DNA of 64,000 nucleotides from Tretioscincus oriximinensis. Lineage: Eukaryota > Chordata > Lepidosauria > Squamata > Gymnophthalmidae. Below are positions 43,703-55,206 of the stretch, piece after piece. A program made the translations under genes and the position numbers. Under the pieces are notes generated by a model, which ran no database searches, was not told the DNA's origin, and worked only from the letters and a program-made list of their open reading frames with translations. The stretch is taken from positions 274,571 through 338,570 of the forward strand of contig JAJVDF010000456.1 in NCBI GenBank assembly GCA_022410635.1, written 5' to 3'. Within the stretch, counting starts at the first letter, position 1. Every line of letters begins with the position of its first letter.

Positions 43703-43850
43703 ATTGCATCCACACGTCACTTATTTATCCCACTATAGTTGGATATTCTACAATCAAGCTTTGTGTGAACTGATTTATTCGAGAATATCCNTGCTCTGGT
43801 GAGGAATATCTGATTGTAGTGGAATAAATAAGTGACGTGGGGATGCTGCC
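43703..43850. mobile_element. PAL-B foldback element
   Basis: GATTGCATCCACACGTCACT, then TATTTATCCCACTATAGTTG, is mirrored by GTAGTGGAATAAATAAGTGA, then CGTGGGGATGCTGCC. The inner hairpin is GGATATTC. Confidence 0.82.
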
Positions 43851-43884
43851 TGATTGGGGTGGGGGGAGATCCAGAAAGCCCTTT

Positions 43885-43968
43885 GGGCCTTATTCCGGGT
43901 TACATCTCATACAGAGCTTGGCTACCCACCGGGCCACTCGGGGCCTGCCCTAGACTACACCAGCAGCC
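43885..43968. mobile_element. PAL-A fragment close to the SIX1 exon 1 donor
   Basis: GGGCCTTATTCCGGGTTACA, then GAGCTTGGC, and the centre CACTCGGGGCCTGCCCTAGA. The right arm is missing. It ends about 135 bp from the splice donor. Confidence 0.7.
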
Positions 43969-44088
43969 TCCTCTCCCGGGAGCGCATTTATTCGTGCGGC
44001 CTTTTATTTCCCCTCCAAGCGGCCGAGCTCCAAGGGGCCCGAGGCGAGCGGCCACCCCCGAGGGCCCCGAAGCCCCGTCCCGGCCTNC

Positions 44089-45690
<1,602 letters not shown>

Positions 45691-45787
45691 GTGACACCAA
45701 AGGGGAGCAGCAGCGGAACGCTGTGCTGCAAATCAATTATTGCAGAGGCCTTAGGAAAAAGAGCAGCCGCCTCTGCCATCCTCTGTA

Positions 45788-45892
45788 NNNNNNNNNNNNN
45801 NNNNNNNNNNNNNNNNNNNNNNNNNNNNNNNNNNNNNNNNNNNNNNNNNNNNNNNNNNNNNNNNNNNNNNNNNNNNNNNNNNNNNNNNNNNN
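45788..45892. other. Assembly gap, 105 Ns
   Basis: Unresolved bases 1.1 kb upstream of the SIX1 ATG, just outside the GC-rich promoter region. Confidence 0.99.
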
Positions 45893-46063
45893 CCGTTCGC
45901 CCCTCTCAGACCTGCTCGGTCCCGGTGAGCTCATATTTAATTACCTTGATGCTGAGAATGAATAAATGATGCCCCCGGATGATGAATCGCTTCTGGCGCC
46001 CCGTGCATGATGCAGGCGGCACCCACATGACGGGGGGGATGCTTAGATCGCTGCGTATTGCAA

Positions 46064-46118
<55 letters not shown>
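46064..46118. repeat. (ATT)n microsatellite
   Basis: About 18 ATT units, directly followed by the REP-H region. The same pairing with (ATT)n occurs at 56,700. Confidence 0.95.
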
Positions 46119-46119
<1 letters not shown>

Positions 46120-46139
46120 GTGTTCAATCGTTTGCAATT

Positions 46140-46345
46140 CAGTGCACCGCAATTATTCAGAGCGGGGAAAGGCCTTTCACTTTCTACTTCTTTGTTAGTT
46201 ATCTGCAAGATTATTTTCGAAGTGTCTCGCTTAATGAGTTTCGTATCCCGAGAATGGCAGCATAGAGAGAGATGGGAATTCGAATTAAAATCTAATTCTA
46301 CACTTACGGTTTCCCAAGGGACCCCAAGAGTGTCTTGCTGCTTGC
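46140..46345. repeat. REP-H dispersed repeat, copy 1
   Basis: CTACTTCTTTGTTAGTTATC, TGCAAGATTATTTTCGAAGT and AGAATGGCAGCATAGAGAGA, later AAATCTAATTCTACACTTAC and CCCAAGGGACCCCAAGAGTG, are repeated at 56,826-56,985 with about 10% difference. Class unknown. Confidence 0.75.
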
Positions 46346-46434
46346 CGGGGAAACAGAATCTATAAACGAACGTATCCATCTAGCGGAAAAGCGGAGTGCC
46401 TAAAGTGGTGTGAATTCGACGTATCCAGCGGTGA

Positions 46435-46614
46435 GGACCCATCCAAACGGAGCCTTATTCTGGGTCACATCTCGGGACAGAGCTTGGCCATCCGCATGCC
46501 AGTATAGACTATGGCATGACCCATTCGGGGCCTGCCATAGTGTACACTAGCATTTGGTTGTTAGGCTCCTATTCCGAGGGACAACCCAGAATGAGGCTCC
46601 GTGTGGATGCAGCC
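46435..46614. mobile_element. PAL-A foldback MITE upstream of SIX1
   Basis: ACCCATCCAAACGGAGCCTT and GAGGCTCCGTGTGGATGCAG are the arms' outer parts; centre ACCCATTCGGGGCCTGCCAT. Its outer ends carry the GGATGCAGCC type of terminus, as in PAL-B. Confidence 0.85.
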
Positions 46615-46639
46615 AACGGCTCAGTGCAGAGGGCAGATT

Positions 46640-47450
46640 TCAATGCGCATTCACAACACATCCTCCTGTCCACACGAGGCCTCCTCAAAGGGGTTGCCTC
46701 TCAGCCAAATTATTCCAGGAAGCAAATCCGATTCTCCCCTAAATTTACCCGCAACTTCCTCAGCTCTGAAACCGGTTTCCCACTTGAAAGAACCAGCGGG
46801 GAAGTGATTTCTCACTTCCTGGCAAACACGTGTCGACCTGGGCTGTGCAAAGTAACGGCAGGAGTTGTTAAGGCCACCAGATCAGTGGTGTGAGACCCAT
46901 ACAGGCTCCACACAAATGGCTTGTTTTCCTCCCTCCAAAGAACTGCAAATGTAATTGCAAATAAACTTGTATTTTCTGTTTATAACGGATGAATTATTTT
47001 CCTCCCCTGCGCGCTGGGCGTGAGGGCAGGAGCCAACCGGAGCCTGCGGCTTGCTTCGCAGTAATTCGAATCCTGGCTTACGACGCCGGATTCTGCAAAG
47101 CAATTACTGGGAAGGAGGCGATATAGGAAGGAGGGGAACCCAAGGCACGGAAGCCTTTCCAAACAAAGCCAGTGGTTTCAATGGCTCAGGGGGAAAGAGG
47201 ATCAATTTGGAAAAGAAAATAGATGGGCAGGGAGGAAGCTGTCATTCGAACCCAGGAGGTTTAGAATGGTTTTGCTCAACTGTTTACAAAACAAGGAGTT
47301 GCTAGTTCAGTCCCAGCATTGCCCAAGGAGGTGGTCATGGAAAACCACTTCCATTTTGGCCAGGAAAACTGCAGCCTGGCATCCCCTGGTACCAAACAAC
47401 ATTTGAATTTGTTAATTCAGATAGTGTACAGGACGAGGTTTTGGTTTTTT
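46640..47450. other. Repeat-poor SIX1 upstream island
   Basis: About 800 bp without family members, 2-2.8 kb above the SIX1 ATG. Candidate regulatory DNA by position only. Confidence 0.35.
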
Positions 47451-47458
47451 AATTCTAA

Positions 47459-47582
47459 NGCCCTGTTCCTACTGAGCCTTATTCCGGGTTGTACCTTGGG
47501 TCAGGGTCTGCCATAGTCTACCCTAATATGTAACACTGTTCCAAGGCATAGTCCAAAATAGGGCTCACTGGGGGACATGACC
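47459..47582. mobile_element. PAL-A foldback MITE with 3-bp TAA target duplication
   Basis: GCCCTGTTCCTACTGAGCCT and AGGGCTCACTGGGGGACATG are the ends. TAA precedes at 47456-47458 and follows at 47583-47585. The centre is partly deleted (124 bp). Confidence 0.75.
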
Positions 47583-47734
47583 TAATTTTATAGACTTCTT
47601 GTAAGCAGCAAAAATGATTCCTGTGGGCAGGACTGGGCACAGTTTGGCTAAAGAGGCTTACCCCCTGTCAGGGCTAGTTGCGGTGCAGGCTGGGAGCTGT
47701 AGTCTGCAGGGCAGGGCCCCACACAGGCTGAACC

Positions 47735-47990
47735 AGCAGCAGAACAACACCTTTTTCACATTTGGGCCGTTGGTAACCCCCAGCTTCATGAACCTGCTGG
47801 GNATCCAAGGTTTTATAATAAGCACTTGCTATCATGAAAAAATGGCATAGAAAAGCAGGCAGAAACACAACTTAAAAACAGGAAACAGGAATTCTGCCAG
47901 GAAGTAGAGAAACAGGAAGCTGGCAGTTTGATATTGTTTATATCTGGCACCCCTTCCATACTCTCTGAATAACCCTTTTTCCAGTTCAGA
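47735..47990 (-). repeat. REP-G dispersed repeat, copy 2
   Basis: GCATAGAAAAGCAGGCAGAA, AAACAGGAATTCTGCCAGGA and AAACAGGAAGCTGGCAGTTT, then TATATCTGGCACCCC, are the reverse of REP-G at 34,245. Confidence 0.7.
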
Positions 47991-48439
47991 AAGGAATTCA
48001 AAACCTAGACAGTTCCATGTTAGGTGTGTAGCCCAGTGATCAACAGAAGGAAAGCAGAAGGTTGCAAGATCAATCCCTACCCTCCTCCTGGAAGATGGCA
48101 ATTGCAAACTACTTCTTTAACCCTGCCAATAATTCTGCATACAGTCAGTGGGGTTACAAGTGAATAGTATCCACAATTCCACACCATTAAATAGTTAACT
48201 TTTTCAGTTACCTGTCTGTTGGGGAGCCCTATCAAGTTAAATGCTATCAATAGAATTTTGTATTTGAATGAATTTTATTGCACTTTATCGTGCCTCTAGC
48301 CCTTAATAAATNCACTCTAGGTTTCCATTAATGCATGTCAAACCCAATGATTCTCTCGTGGCTTTGATGTTTCCCAGCTTAGACTTAAATTCTGGCTTTA
48401 TGGATCCCAGAATAAAGTTATTTCCCCCATCGATTATTT
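47991..48439. other. Spacer without recognised features
   Basis: AT-rich, no gene or repeat assigned. Confidence 0.45.
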
Positions 48440-48990
48440 TTGTTTTTCCTAGAATCCTAGAGTTGGAAGGCACCTTCAGGGTCATGGGGTCCTCCAACCC
48501 CCAACTCAAGGCAGGATTCACTAAACCATCCCAGACCGAAGACTTTGAAGACTTCCAGGGAAGGGGAACTCACCACCTCCTGTGGAAACCTGTTCCCTGG
48601 CTTATCACTTTTACTATCACCAGAGTGTCCTTTTCTGATATCTGTACTTCATAGAGGTATGGAGGNGCAGAGGTTAAGAAATGGTCTTTCAATCGTGAGG
48701 CCCGTTTCTGAAGACCTGTGTAGTTCGTGGAGCGGGATGAGCACCCTTACTGGCCTTAGCTTCAGTCAGCTCAGCAATTCAAAAGCAAGTGTGCGCAATT
48801 AGACAGAGTACCACCACAATGTGGTAGTGAAGATAGAATGCAATCCTTTGGACAAAAATAAGCTTGTAAGCCCCTTTTACTCCCTTTGGATGAGGAAAGT
48901 GGNGTACAAAAACTCAATTCTCCTGCTTCTCCTTCTTCTTCCTCCTCCCAGTTTCATCCCATTGTTTCCAGTCCTTCTATGTGCCAATGA
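48440..48990 (-). mobile_element. CR1 LINE 3' end, split by SINE-2
   Basis: CCTAGAATCCTAGAGTTGGA is the reversed octamer end. CACTAAACCATCCCAGACCG and GAACTCACCACCTCCTGTGG precede the SINE. CCCAGTTTCATCCCATTGTT, then TCCAGTCCTTCTATG, resumes after it. The layout matches the CR1 at 19,735. Confidence 0.82.
48655..48950 (+). mobile_element. SINE-2, inserted in a CR1
   Basis: The head is eroded (GGTTAAGAAATGGTCTTTCA). The body is ACTGGCCTTAGCTTCAGTCA and TACCACCACAATGTGGTAGT. The tail GCTTGTAAGCCCCTTTTACT and GAGGAAAGTGGNGTACAAAA ends CTCCTTCTTCTTCC. Confidence 0.75.
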
Positions 48991-49367
48991 GAACTATTAG
49001 GTGATTTAAAGGAACCTTTCTAAAAATTCCAGTTTTCTAGTCTAATCTGTTTTTTATCTTAATATTCTTTGGTAACCCACCAAGGATCCTTCCCCACACA
49101 GTGGCATTGCAGCTGGGCATCTCAAGCAGACCAAGGGGGGGGGGGGGGCTTCACCTGTTCCCAGCTTCTAGCAATTCGTATTAAAAGTGTCCTTTGTGCC
49201 TCTCTAGCCCGGAGGCAATGCTGAGACATCAGTTCTAGTGGAAGANCACTCATTTCCTTGGCTTCCATGATCTTCTGTTCTTCTCTTCACAACAGATACC
49301 TTGAGAAGTAGGTGGGGCTGCGAGAGCTCTGGAGAACTGAACCACTATACCACCATCCCTCAATACC

Positions 49368-49630
49368 ATGNTATGGCATTGGTATGGTATGGTATTGATA
49401 TGGTATGGTATTGGTATTATATTGATATTGGTATGGTATTGGTATTGTATTGGTATAATGCTCAAAACAAGGGAGCACCTAATGTTACACTGTTATGTTA
49501 AAGTGGTCCCTTAATTGTTTTGAGCAGTATATATTGGCATTGATANTATACTGGTATTAGTTTTGGTATTATAGTGGTTTGGGTATTAGTATGGTATTGG
49601 TATGGTGTTGGAATGCTGTCAGTATGGTAC
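49368..49630. repeat. Degenerate (TATGG/TATTGG)n minisatellite
   Basis: Units such as GGTATGGTATTGATATGGTA fill 49,375-49,455 and 49,535-49,620. They are interrupted once, by the small element at 49,456. Confidence 0.85.
49456..49531. mobile_element. Tc1/mariner-type terminal MITE, 76 bp
   Basis: ATGCTCAAAACAAGGGAGCA and TGGTCCCTTAATTGTTTTGA, then GCAGTATA, are inverted ends around a 20-base centre. Ends of the form CTGCTCAAAA...AGGGAACAC bordered by TA are typical of some vertebrate Tc1-like transposons. The transposase is absent. Confidence 0.65.
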
Positions 49631-49669
49631 TTCCGAAACCAAATTAATCGCTTCTGGGCTACGTCTTCA

Positions 49670-49765
49670 ATGGGTGTGTCAAAGAGTATATTTCAGCCAA
49701 TGCAGCTTATAATGCCAGCAGCACCTGCTGAAACCTCCTCCTTGACACACCTGTTAAGGGATGCA
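49670..49765. mobile_element. PAL-C foldback element
   Basis: AATGGGTGTGTCAAAGAGTA is mirrored by CCTCCTTGACACACCTGTTA; the centre is CTTATAATGCCAGCAGCACC. Confidence 0.7.
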
Positions 49766-50082
49766 GCCCTCCTGTTGTGTGCCTGNTAGAACCCCACCCT
49801 CGGGGCACCCAGATTGTTCCATCTGGGCCTGGGGGCGTCCCGTATTCTCTAGGCTAGCGGGCCCACCGTCATCTGCCTGGTAATTTTCCTTGGGCGATTT
49901 TATTTTTGGTCGTTTGCCCAGTTGCGCCAGCCTGTACGCCATTCTCCTTGGGAAGGGCGGCTTTATTGACAAGGCAGCTGCGTGGGGACCTGAACGGGGA
50001 GATCCTCGTACACACCAAATCCGAATTAACCGCACCGTAAAACTCCTAGTAGTGGCGCATTTTGTTTTTCCAAAGTGACCAA
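49766..50082. other. Spacer without recognised features
   Basis: GC-moderate, no gene or repeat assigned. Confidence 0.45.
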
Positions 50083-50230
50083 GGCTGCATCCAGACGGAG
50101 CCTTATCCTGGGCTGTCCCTCGGAGTAGGAGCCTGCCGACCTCATGCTGGTGTAGGCTATGGCAGGCCCCAAGTGGCATGTGGAGGATGGCCAAGATATG
50201 ACTCAGGATAAGGCTTCGTGTGGATGGGAC
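50083..50230. mobile_element. PAL-A foldback MITE
   Basis: GGCTGCATCCAGACGGAGCC and AAGGCTTCGTGTGGATGGGA are the arms. The palindrome centre is partly deleted (GCAGGCCCCAAGTGGCATGT). It has the GGCTGCATCC terminus. Confidence 0.82.
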
Positions 50231-50638
50231 TTGACCGAATGCTCAGACCGACAAAAGCACTTAAAATAAGGACCGCAGGAATTATCTTTTTTTTAAAAAA
50301 AGGTAGCAATGCAAAGGAATATTACTAAAAAACGTTATAATTGTAAATAAATAAATAAAATCCTGGTGTGGAGACTTTACGTCTTCGGAATTAGGAAATG
50401 AAAGTCAGATGTGTAGGTCGAGCCGGTGCGGCTTTATTTATTTATTTTTCCTTAGCCCTGACCAGCTGCCTTGTCTCCCCGCAGCCCAGAACCCCGCGGA
50501 GAGCCGTAATAAAAACGTCTTCATATAATGCTTTTATTTGTGTGAATGCGGGTAGATAGATCCACGTGCCTTTGGGGAGGAATAAAAAAGCATTTCGGTG
50601 CCACAGCTTTTGATTCGGATTATGCCTTGACACCCCTA
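50231..50638. other. Spacer without recognised features
   Basis: Includes short ATTT/TAAA runs near 50,345 and 50,434; nothing else. Confidence 0.45.
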
Positions 50639-50793
50639 AGGCTGCAGCCACACAGCCCTTATTGATTCCACTCTGGTTGGATATTCCACCATAAATCACC
50701 GTGGGGACTCACTTGTTCCGGAATATCCATGCCTCGTTGTGGAATATATCCAGTTAATAATGGAATAATTTTAAGTGATGTGTGGTTGCAGTT
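50639..50793. mobile_element. PAL-B foldback element
   Basis: AGGCTGCAGCCACACAGCCC, then TTATTGATTCCACTCTGGTT, is mirrored by AATAATGGAATAATTTTAAG, then TGATGTGTGGTTGCAG. Confidence 0.8.
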
Positions 50794-50867
50794 TTGTGAC
50801 GTTTCTCGCATAATAAATAAGGCGTTTGCTTTTGCGTGGTGGGCGCAAAAATAAAATACATAAGAAG

Positions 50868-51239
50868 AACATAAGAACATAAGAAGAGCCATCCTGGATC
50901 AGGCCACAGCCCATCGAGTCCAGCATTTTGTGTCACACAAAGGCCCACCAGATGCACCTGGGCAGTCCGAACAGAGGAAAGCAAAATATGCTGCTCCTGT
51001 TCGTGACTCCCTGCAAATGGTATTTCAAAAGTCCTGCCTGTTGCTCCATCCCGGAGGCGACATCCAGACAACTATCTTAGTATCCATTTATACCCTTAGT
51101 GTCCATAAACCTGTCTAGTCCTGTCTTGAAACTATCCAAGCTGTTAGCTACCACTACCTCTTCAGGAAGTAAATTCCACAGGCCGATGACCCTCTGGGTG
51201 AAAAAATACTTCCCTTTGTCTGTTCTCGAAAAGGCGTCC
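50868..51239 (-). mobile_element. CR1 LINE, tail and end of ORF2
   Basis: Left AGAACATAAGAACATAAGAA is the reversed octamer tail. The minus-strand frame ends FFTQRVIGLWNLLPEEVVVA and NSLDSFKTGLDRFMDTKGIN before the stop. It is truncated at GTTCTC|GAAAAGG. Confidence 0.9.
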
Positions 51240-51369
51240 AGATGGTGTTTTGACTCTGGGCACGTCCTCCTCCCCAACCCCTTTTGAAAATAAAAATTAA
51301 TTTATTTGCATTTAATTATTTGCATTTCTGTACCTGGAGATATCCGTGTCTGCAGTATTTAGGTTTATA

Positions 51370-51514
51370 TCTTGGGTTATATCTGGGCTCAGAGCTTGGC
51401 CATCCGCATGCCAGTGTAGGCTATGGCAGGCCCCATTCGGGGCCTGCCATAGCCTACACTAGCATGTGGGTGGCTGGCTCCTGTTGCAAGAGAATAGCTC
51501 AGAATAAGGCTCAG
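51370..51514. mobile_element. PAL-A foldback MITE
   Basis: ATCTTGGGTTATATCTGGGC pairs with GCAAGAGAATAGCTCAGAAT; the centre AGGCCCCATTCGGGGCCT is a perfect palindrome, extended by CCATAGCCTACACTAGCATG. Confidence 0.85.
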
Positions 51515-51685
51515 TCTCTTTTCTTTCTCCCTGGTCTTGGTTTCTCAGACCACAAGGGGTCTCTCTGTCCGTCCATCCGTCCCGGGCGCCTTCCACGTCT
51601 TCGGTACTGTGCACACGCGCCGCGCAAGGAAATCCTGCTCACGAGGCAGATATTTTATTTCTTGCACATTTGTTCTGAGAAAATG

Positions 51686-51688
<3 letters not shown>

Positions 51689-51727
<39 letters not shown>
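51689..51727. repeat. (TA)n microsatellite
   Basis: About 19 uninterrupted TA units. Confidence 0.95.
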
Positions 51728-51729
<2 letters not shown>

Positions 51730-51739
51730 CAATCGCTAG

Positions 51740-52200
51740 GCTGATAGCGGCTGCTTCTGCAGACAGAGAACGGAATCACCTTTTGCTGAAAGCGGGGCAA
51801 GAAAAGAGGCGGATTCGAGTCACGAGCTGACACGCGTCGGAGGCGAACGTCTGAAACGAGTGACGCTTTGCGCACGCACGGGCGGAAACCTCTAAAAACT
51901 AGGCCATACTTCCCGCCGCCTCTGGATTGCAGGATTACCGAGAACCCCAAGAGGCATGCTAAAAAAAAAAAATGGCCTCGCGAATTTCCAATTCTTTTTA
52001 AGATCTTGGGCAGTAAAATGCACTGGTATACTCATGGACGGACACGCGTCAATGAAACCTGAAAATAAAATGAAACGCGCACTTTGGTGCGTATTCACAC
52101 GACAGGGTACACGTGTCGTGGAATTAACCCTAACCCAAGGTGCCCCACATAAAGAATGGAAACCGTTGACCAAAACTAGGGTTGTCTTAAAAAATAAAAA
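51740..52200. other. Spacer without recognised features
   Basis: Unassigned. A short AGGGTTGTC...GTTGCAACCCTA inverted pair at 52,157-52,219 may be a hAT-2 type end. Confidence 0.4.
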
Positions 52201-52218
52201 GGACACAGTTGCAACCCT

Positions 52219-52295
52219 AATGGGTGTGTCAAAGAGACAATTTCAGCACCCTAAAATTTCCTCTTTGACACGTCCGTTAAAACTGCAAGCCTCCC
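52219..52295. mobile_element. PAL-C foldback element, short
   Basis: AATGGGTGTGTCAAAGAGAC is mirrored by CCTCTTTGACACGTCCGTTA over only 60 bases of spacer. Confidence 0.65.
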
Positions 52296-52337
52296 GTTCC
52301 ATTTTTTTTGAGCAAAAATGAAAGGTGGGTTAAAGTT

Positions 52338-52490
52338 CCTTTTTGCATTAGCCTTTATTTCGGATTATATCTCGAAATAGGATCTGCATAGGCCTTATTC
52401 CTGAATTTTACATATAGGAACAAATAGGGCCCTGCCCTCTAGCATATAGATGGCAAGCAGAAAGGGGCTTAATCCGGAATAAGGAGAGTC
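52338..52490. mobile_element. PAL-A-like foldback MITE, diverged
   Basis: CATTAGCCTTTATTTCGGAT, then TATATCTCGAAATAGG, pairs with GGGGCTTAATCCGGAATAAG. The centre has an extra TTATTCCTGAATTTTACATA segment. Confidence 0.6.
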
Positions 52491-52689
52491 TACGAAAAAC
52501 TCAAGTTACCTATTGCTTTCTTGTTAGCCTCGAAAACCCTGGTCACACACTTGCATTGAACCCACCTTCAGGCAACTTGATCCGGAGCGAGATTACAAGA
52601 CGCATCAGCATCACTGGCAACCGGCTGTCTTCATTTGGCATCCTCGAACTCAGAAAAAAAAATATCCCCTTTTTGGTTTAGAGAATGTG

Positions 52690-52775
52690 GAAATAAAACG
52701 ACTAATTCGCTTTTCTGTTGTGTCTTCTTGTCCATTCTGAAAGTGGACTGAAGCTGGATTAAAAGGTAGGTGTAC
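52690..52775. mobile_element. PAL-D foldback element, right arm
   Basis: CCATTCTGAAAGTGGACTGA, then AGCTGGATTAAAAGGTAGGT. Confidence 0.55.
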
Positions 52776-52973
52776 CAGAACTTAAAAAAGAAAGCAAATG
52801 GTTGCCTGGCGTTCCAAGCTGCAATCTTATCCCTCGCGAATGCTAAAATCGGAAGGGCCGGGGGTTCAAATTTAAATTATATTCTTTTTTAAAAAAAACC
52901 ACGTATTTAATCCAATGCACTTGTACATAATGCAAATGGGCCCGAAATTCCGAAAGGAAAGTGTGCGCGTGAC

Positions 52974-53110
52974 GCCCTGTCCCCTTATTATGGGCTGTAT
53001 CTCTGGACAGAGCTTGGCCTTTCACATTTCGGTGCCTGCCATAGCCTACACTAGAATGTAGATGGCAGGCCTTCTATTCCGAATCCAAGATGAAAACTCA
53101 GTGCGGACAG
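52974..53110. mobile_element. PAL-A foldback MITE, diverged
   Basis: GCCCTGTCCCCTTATTATGG and GGACAGAGCTTGGCCT, then the centre CATTTCGGTGCCTGCCATAG and GCCTACACTAGAATGTAGAT. The right end GTGCGGACAG is recognisable. Confidence 0.7.
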
Positions 53111-53199
53111 TCAGAATTGCTTTTCATCCCCAACAGCTATTTGGCAGTTTCAAAATTGCATTCAACTACCCGAAGCCTGCTAAAAAAAAATCGATTCAG

Positions 53200-53610
53200 T
53201 GCCTCCTCACGGTGCATTGAACGCGCAATAGCAACGCCATTGGCAGAAAGCCATCGCAGAACACGCAGTAGCTATTGCTCCTTTTCTGCTATTGCTTTCT
53301 GCTAAAAGCGTTTCTANGGCGGGGTCAGTGCACCGTGAGGCCCTGCCTGAATGCATGTATGCCTATTCCTATTCGCCCGTTCTGCTCCGGCTTTCTGCGT
53401 TCAGGGCCCCCACGGTGCGTCGAACGCGCAATAGCAACGCTAGTAGCACAAAGCAATAGCAGGGCGCTTCGTCTTAGTAGCGTTGCAACTGCGCGTTCAA
53501 GGCACTGTGGGAGGCCCGGAATTGCATGCACCAAACGCATATGCATATTGGCGCGTTCTGCTACCACTTTCTACTCATAGCGTTGCTATCGCGCGTTTAA
53601 TGCACCTGAA
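53200..53610. repeat. PAL-F cluster of CpG-rich foldback units
   Basis: The motif GTGCATTGAACGCGCAATAG, then CAACGC, occurs forward near 53,211 and 53,415. It occurs inverted near 53,479 (GCGTTGCAACTGCGCGTTCA) and 53,580 (GCGTTGCTATCGCGCGTTTA). CACGGTGCATTG...CAGTGCACCGTGAGG (53,208 and 53,328) makes a further pair. So at least two foldback units are nested or joined. Confidence 0.75.
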
Positions 53611-53657
53611 TTTTGTGCAGCACCAAATGGATTTTTTTTTTGCAAAGTCTCCGGGTA

Positions 53658-53808
53658 ACCGGTCACATCTCGGGACAGAGCTTGGCCATCCACATGCCAG
53701 TGTAGACTATGGCAGGCCCCATTCGGGGCCTGCCATAGTCTACACTAGCATGTGGTTGGCAGGCTCCTGGGCCGAGGGACAGCCCGGGATCAGGCTTCGC
53801 GTGCATGC
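53658..53808. mobile_element. PAL-A foldback MITE
   Basis: CGGTCACATCTCGGGACAGA and CCGAGGGACAGCCCGGGATC are arms; the centre GGCAGGCCCCATTCGGGGCC is nearly perfect and continues with TGCCATAGTCTACACTAGCA. Confidence 0.85.
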
Positions 53809-53814
53809 ACCTAG

Positions 53815-54570
53815 ATCTATATATATTTAAAAAGCCCTGCAAGCCGGCCAGTCTCCCCCCCCCCAACCCCCCAATTCTTTAATTAATTCAAAAAAGCCAA
53901 GAAGCCCTTTGCAGAGTGAGGCCGCCGCTATTCCTGCCGCAGGTAACCCAAAACTCCGGCGATTTCCGACGAAGGGAGGCGCGGGCTAGAAGGAAATCCA
54001 AAACCAGGCCATTAGCAAATGAGTCCTTGTGTTCCTGCAGGGCGCTTTTCCCATCCACTTGCTGCTCTGAAAAATAGATCACATTTCGTTATCTTTAGTG
54101 AGGATCTGCAACGTGATACCGGATCTCACCACCCGGGCTGCACAGAGCGGGAGGGGGAAAGGGAACGGGGGGCAGCAGTTGCTCAGCTTATTTCTAAACA
54201 ATAAAGGATTTGTATTTTCCTCCCACTCCTCCTCCCTTCCTTCCCTCCTTCCCTCCCTCCCAAGCCCCTGCAGAATTTAAAACCACTGAAGGGGACACGA
54301 TCCAGAAGGGAGCCGGGCCGGGCCAGGGTAGGAGCCGGATAGGTAGAAAAATGGGGATTTTTGTTTTAAAAAAAAAAAACACAAAAATTCAACCCGAAAG
54401 GGAGGCACCACTGGTGAGAGGGGAAGCAACACAAACACACAGACACACAACACACTCACAGCACACCAGACACCTGTGAAAACAAAGCGCCCAGCAGCTG
54501 GAGGGGAAATTGGGCGGAAAATGTGGCAGCAAGGCCAGCAAGCCTTAAAAACTGCATCCAGGCGGCATGA
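53815..54570. other. GC-moderate stretch, nothing recognised
   Basis: Contains a (CCTTC)n-like pyrimidine run at 54,225-54,262. No gene or repeat assigned. Confidence 0.45.
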
Positions 54571-54573
54571 TAA

Positions 54574-54735
54574 GCTGCATCCACACGCAGCCTTATCCTG
54601 GGATGGATCTCGGAATAGGAGCCTGCCAGCCACATGCTAGTGTAGACTATGGCAGGCCCCGAATGGGGCCTGCCATAGTCTACACTGGCATGTGGATGGC
54701 CAAGCTCTGTCCCGAGATGTGACCCAGGCTGCATC
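54574..54735. mobile_element. PAL-A foldback MITE
   Basis: AGCTGCATCCACACGCAGCC at the left, then TTATCCTGGGATGGATCTCG; the centre GGCCCCGAATGGGGCC is perfect. The right arm ends ACCCAGGCTGCATCC. It abuts PAL-B at 54,726, with shared terminal GGCTGCATCC. Confidence 0.85.
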
Positions 54736-54854
54736 CCAACCCCATTTATTTATTCCACTAGGACAGGATAATCTGGAATAAACCAGNCCTCGCAATGCTT
54801 TAATGTGGAATATCCAGCTGCAGTGGAATAAATAAAGGATGTGTGGATGCTGCC
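54726..54854. mobile_element. PAL-B foldback element
   Basis: AGGCTGCATCCCAACCCCAT, then TTATTTATTCCACTAGGACA, is mirrored by GTGGAATAAATAAAGGATGT, then GTGGATGCTGCC. Confidence 0.78.
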
Positions 54855-54894
54855 ACCATTCTTTACCCTGGAATAGGCAAGGATAGGCAGGGCA

Positions 54895-55125
54895 GGGGAG
54901 GGTGCCAGACGTTAACCATACCAAACTGCCAGCTTCCTGTTTCTATATTTCCTGACAAAAAATAAATTTTGTTTCCTGTTTTGGAGCCCTTAGTTTATAT
55001 TTCTGCTCGCTTTTCTATGCCGGGTTTTTTCCACAATGCCAACTGCTTATTATAAAATGCCCAGCAGCTTGACAAAGCTGGCAGTAGCAGCAGCAGCAGC
55101 CCAAAGGTGAAAAAGGTGAAACAGA
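54895..55125 (+). repeat. REP-G dispersed repeat, copy 3
   Basis: GAGGGTGCCAGACGTTAACC, CCAAACTGCCAGCTTCCTGT and CTGCTCGCTTTTCTATGCCG match the copy at 34,245 in the same order. Confidence 0.7.
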
Positions 55126-55206
55126 GCTGGGCCAGAGTGGGAGTCCCTTATGGAGTCACAGATCTCCATAGGCTGCATCCACACATCACTTTCCTATTCC
55201 ACTATA

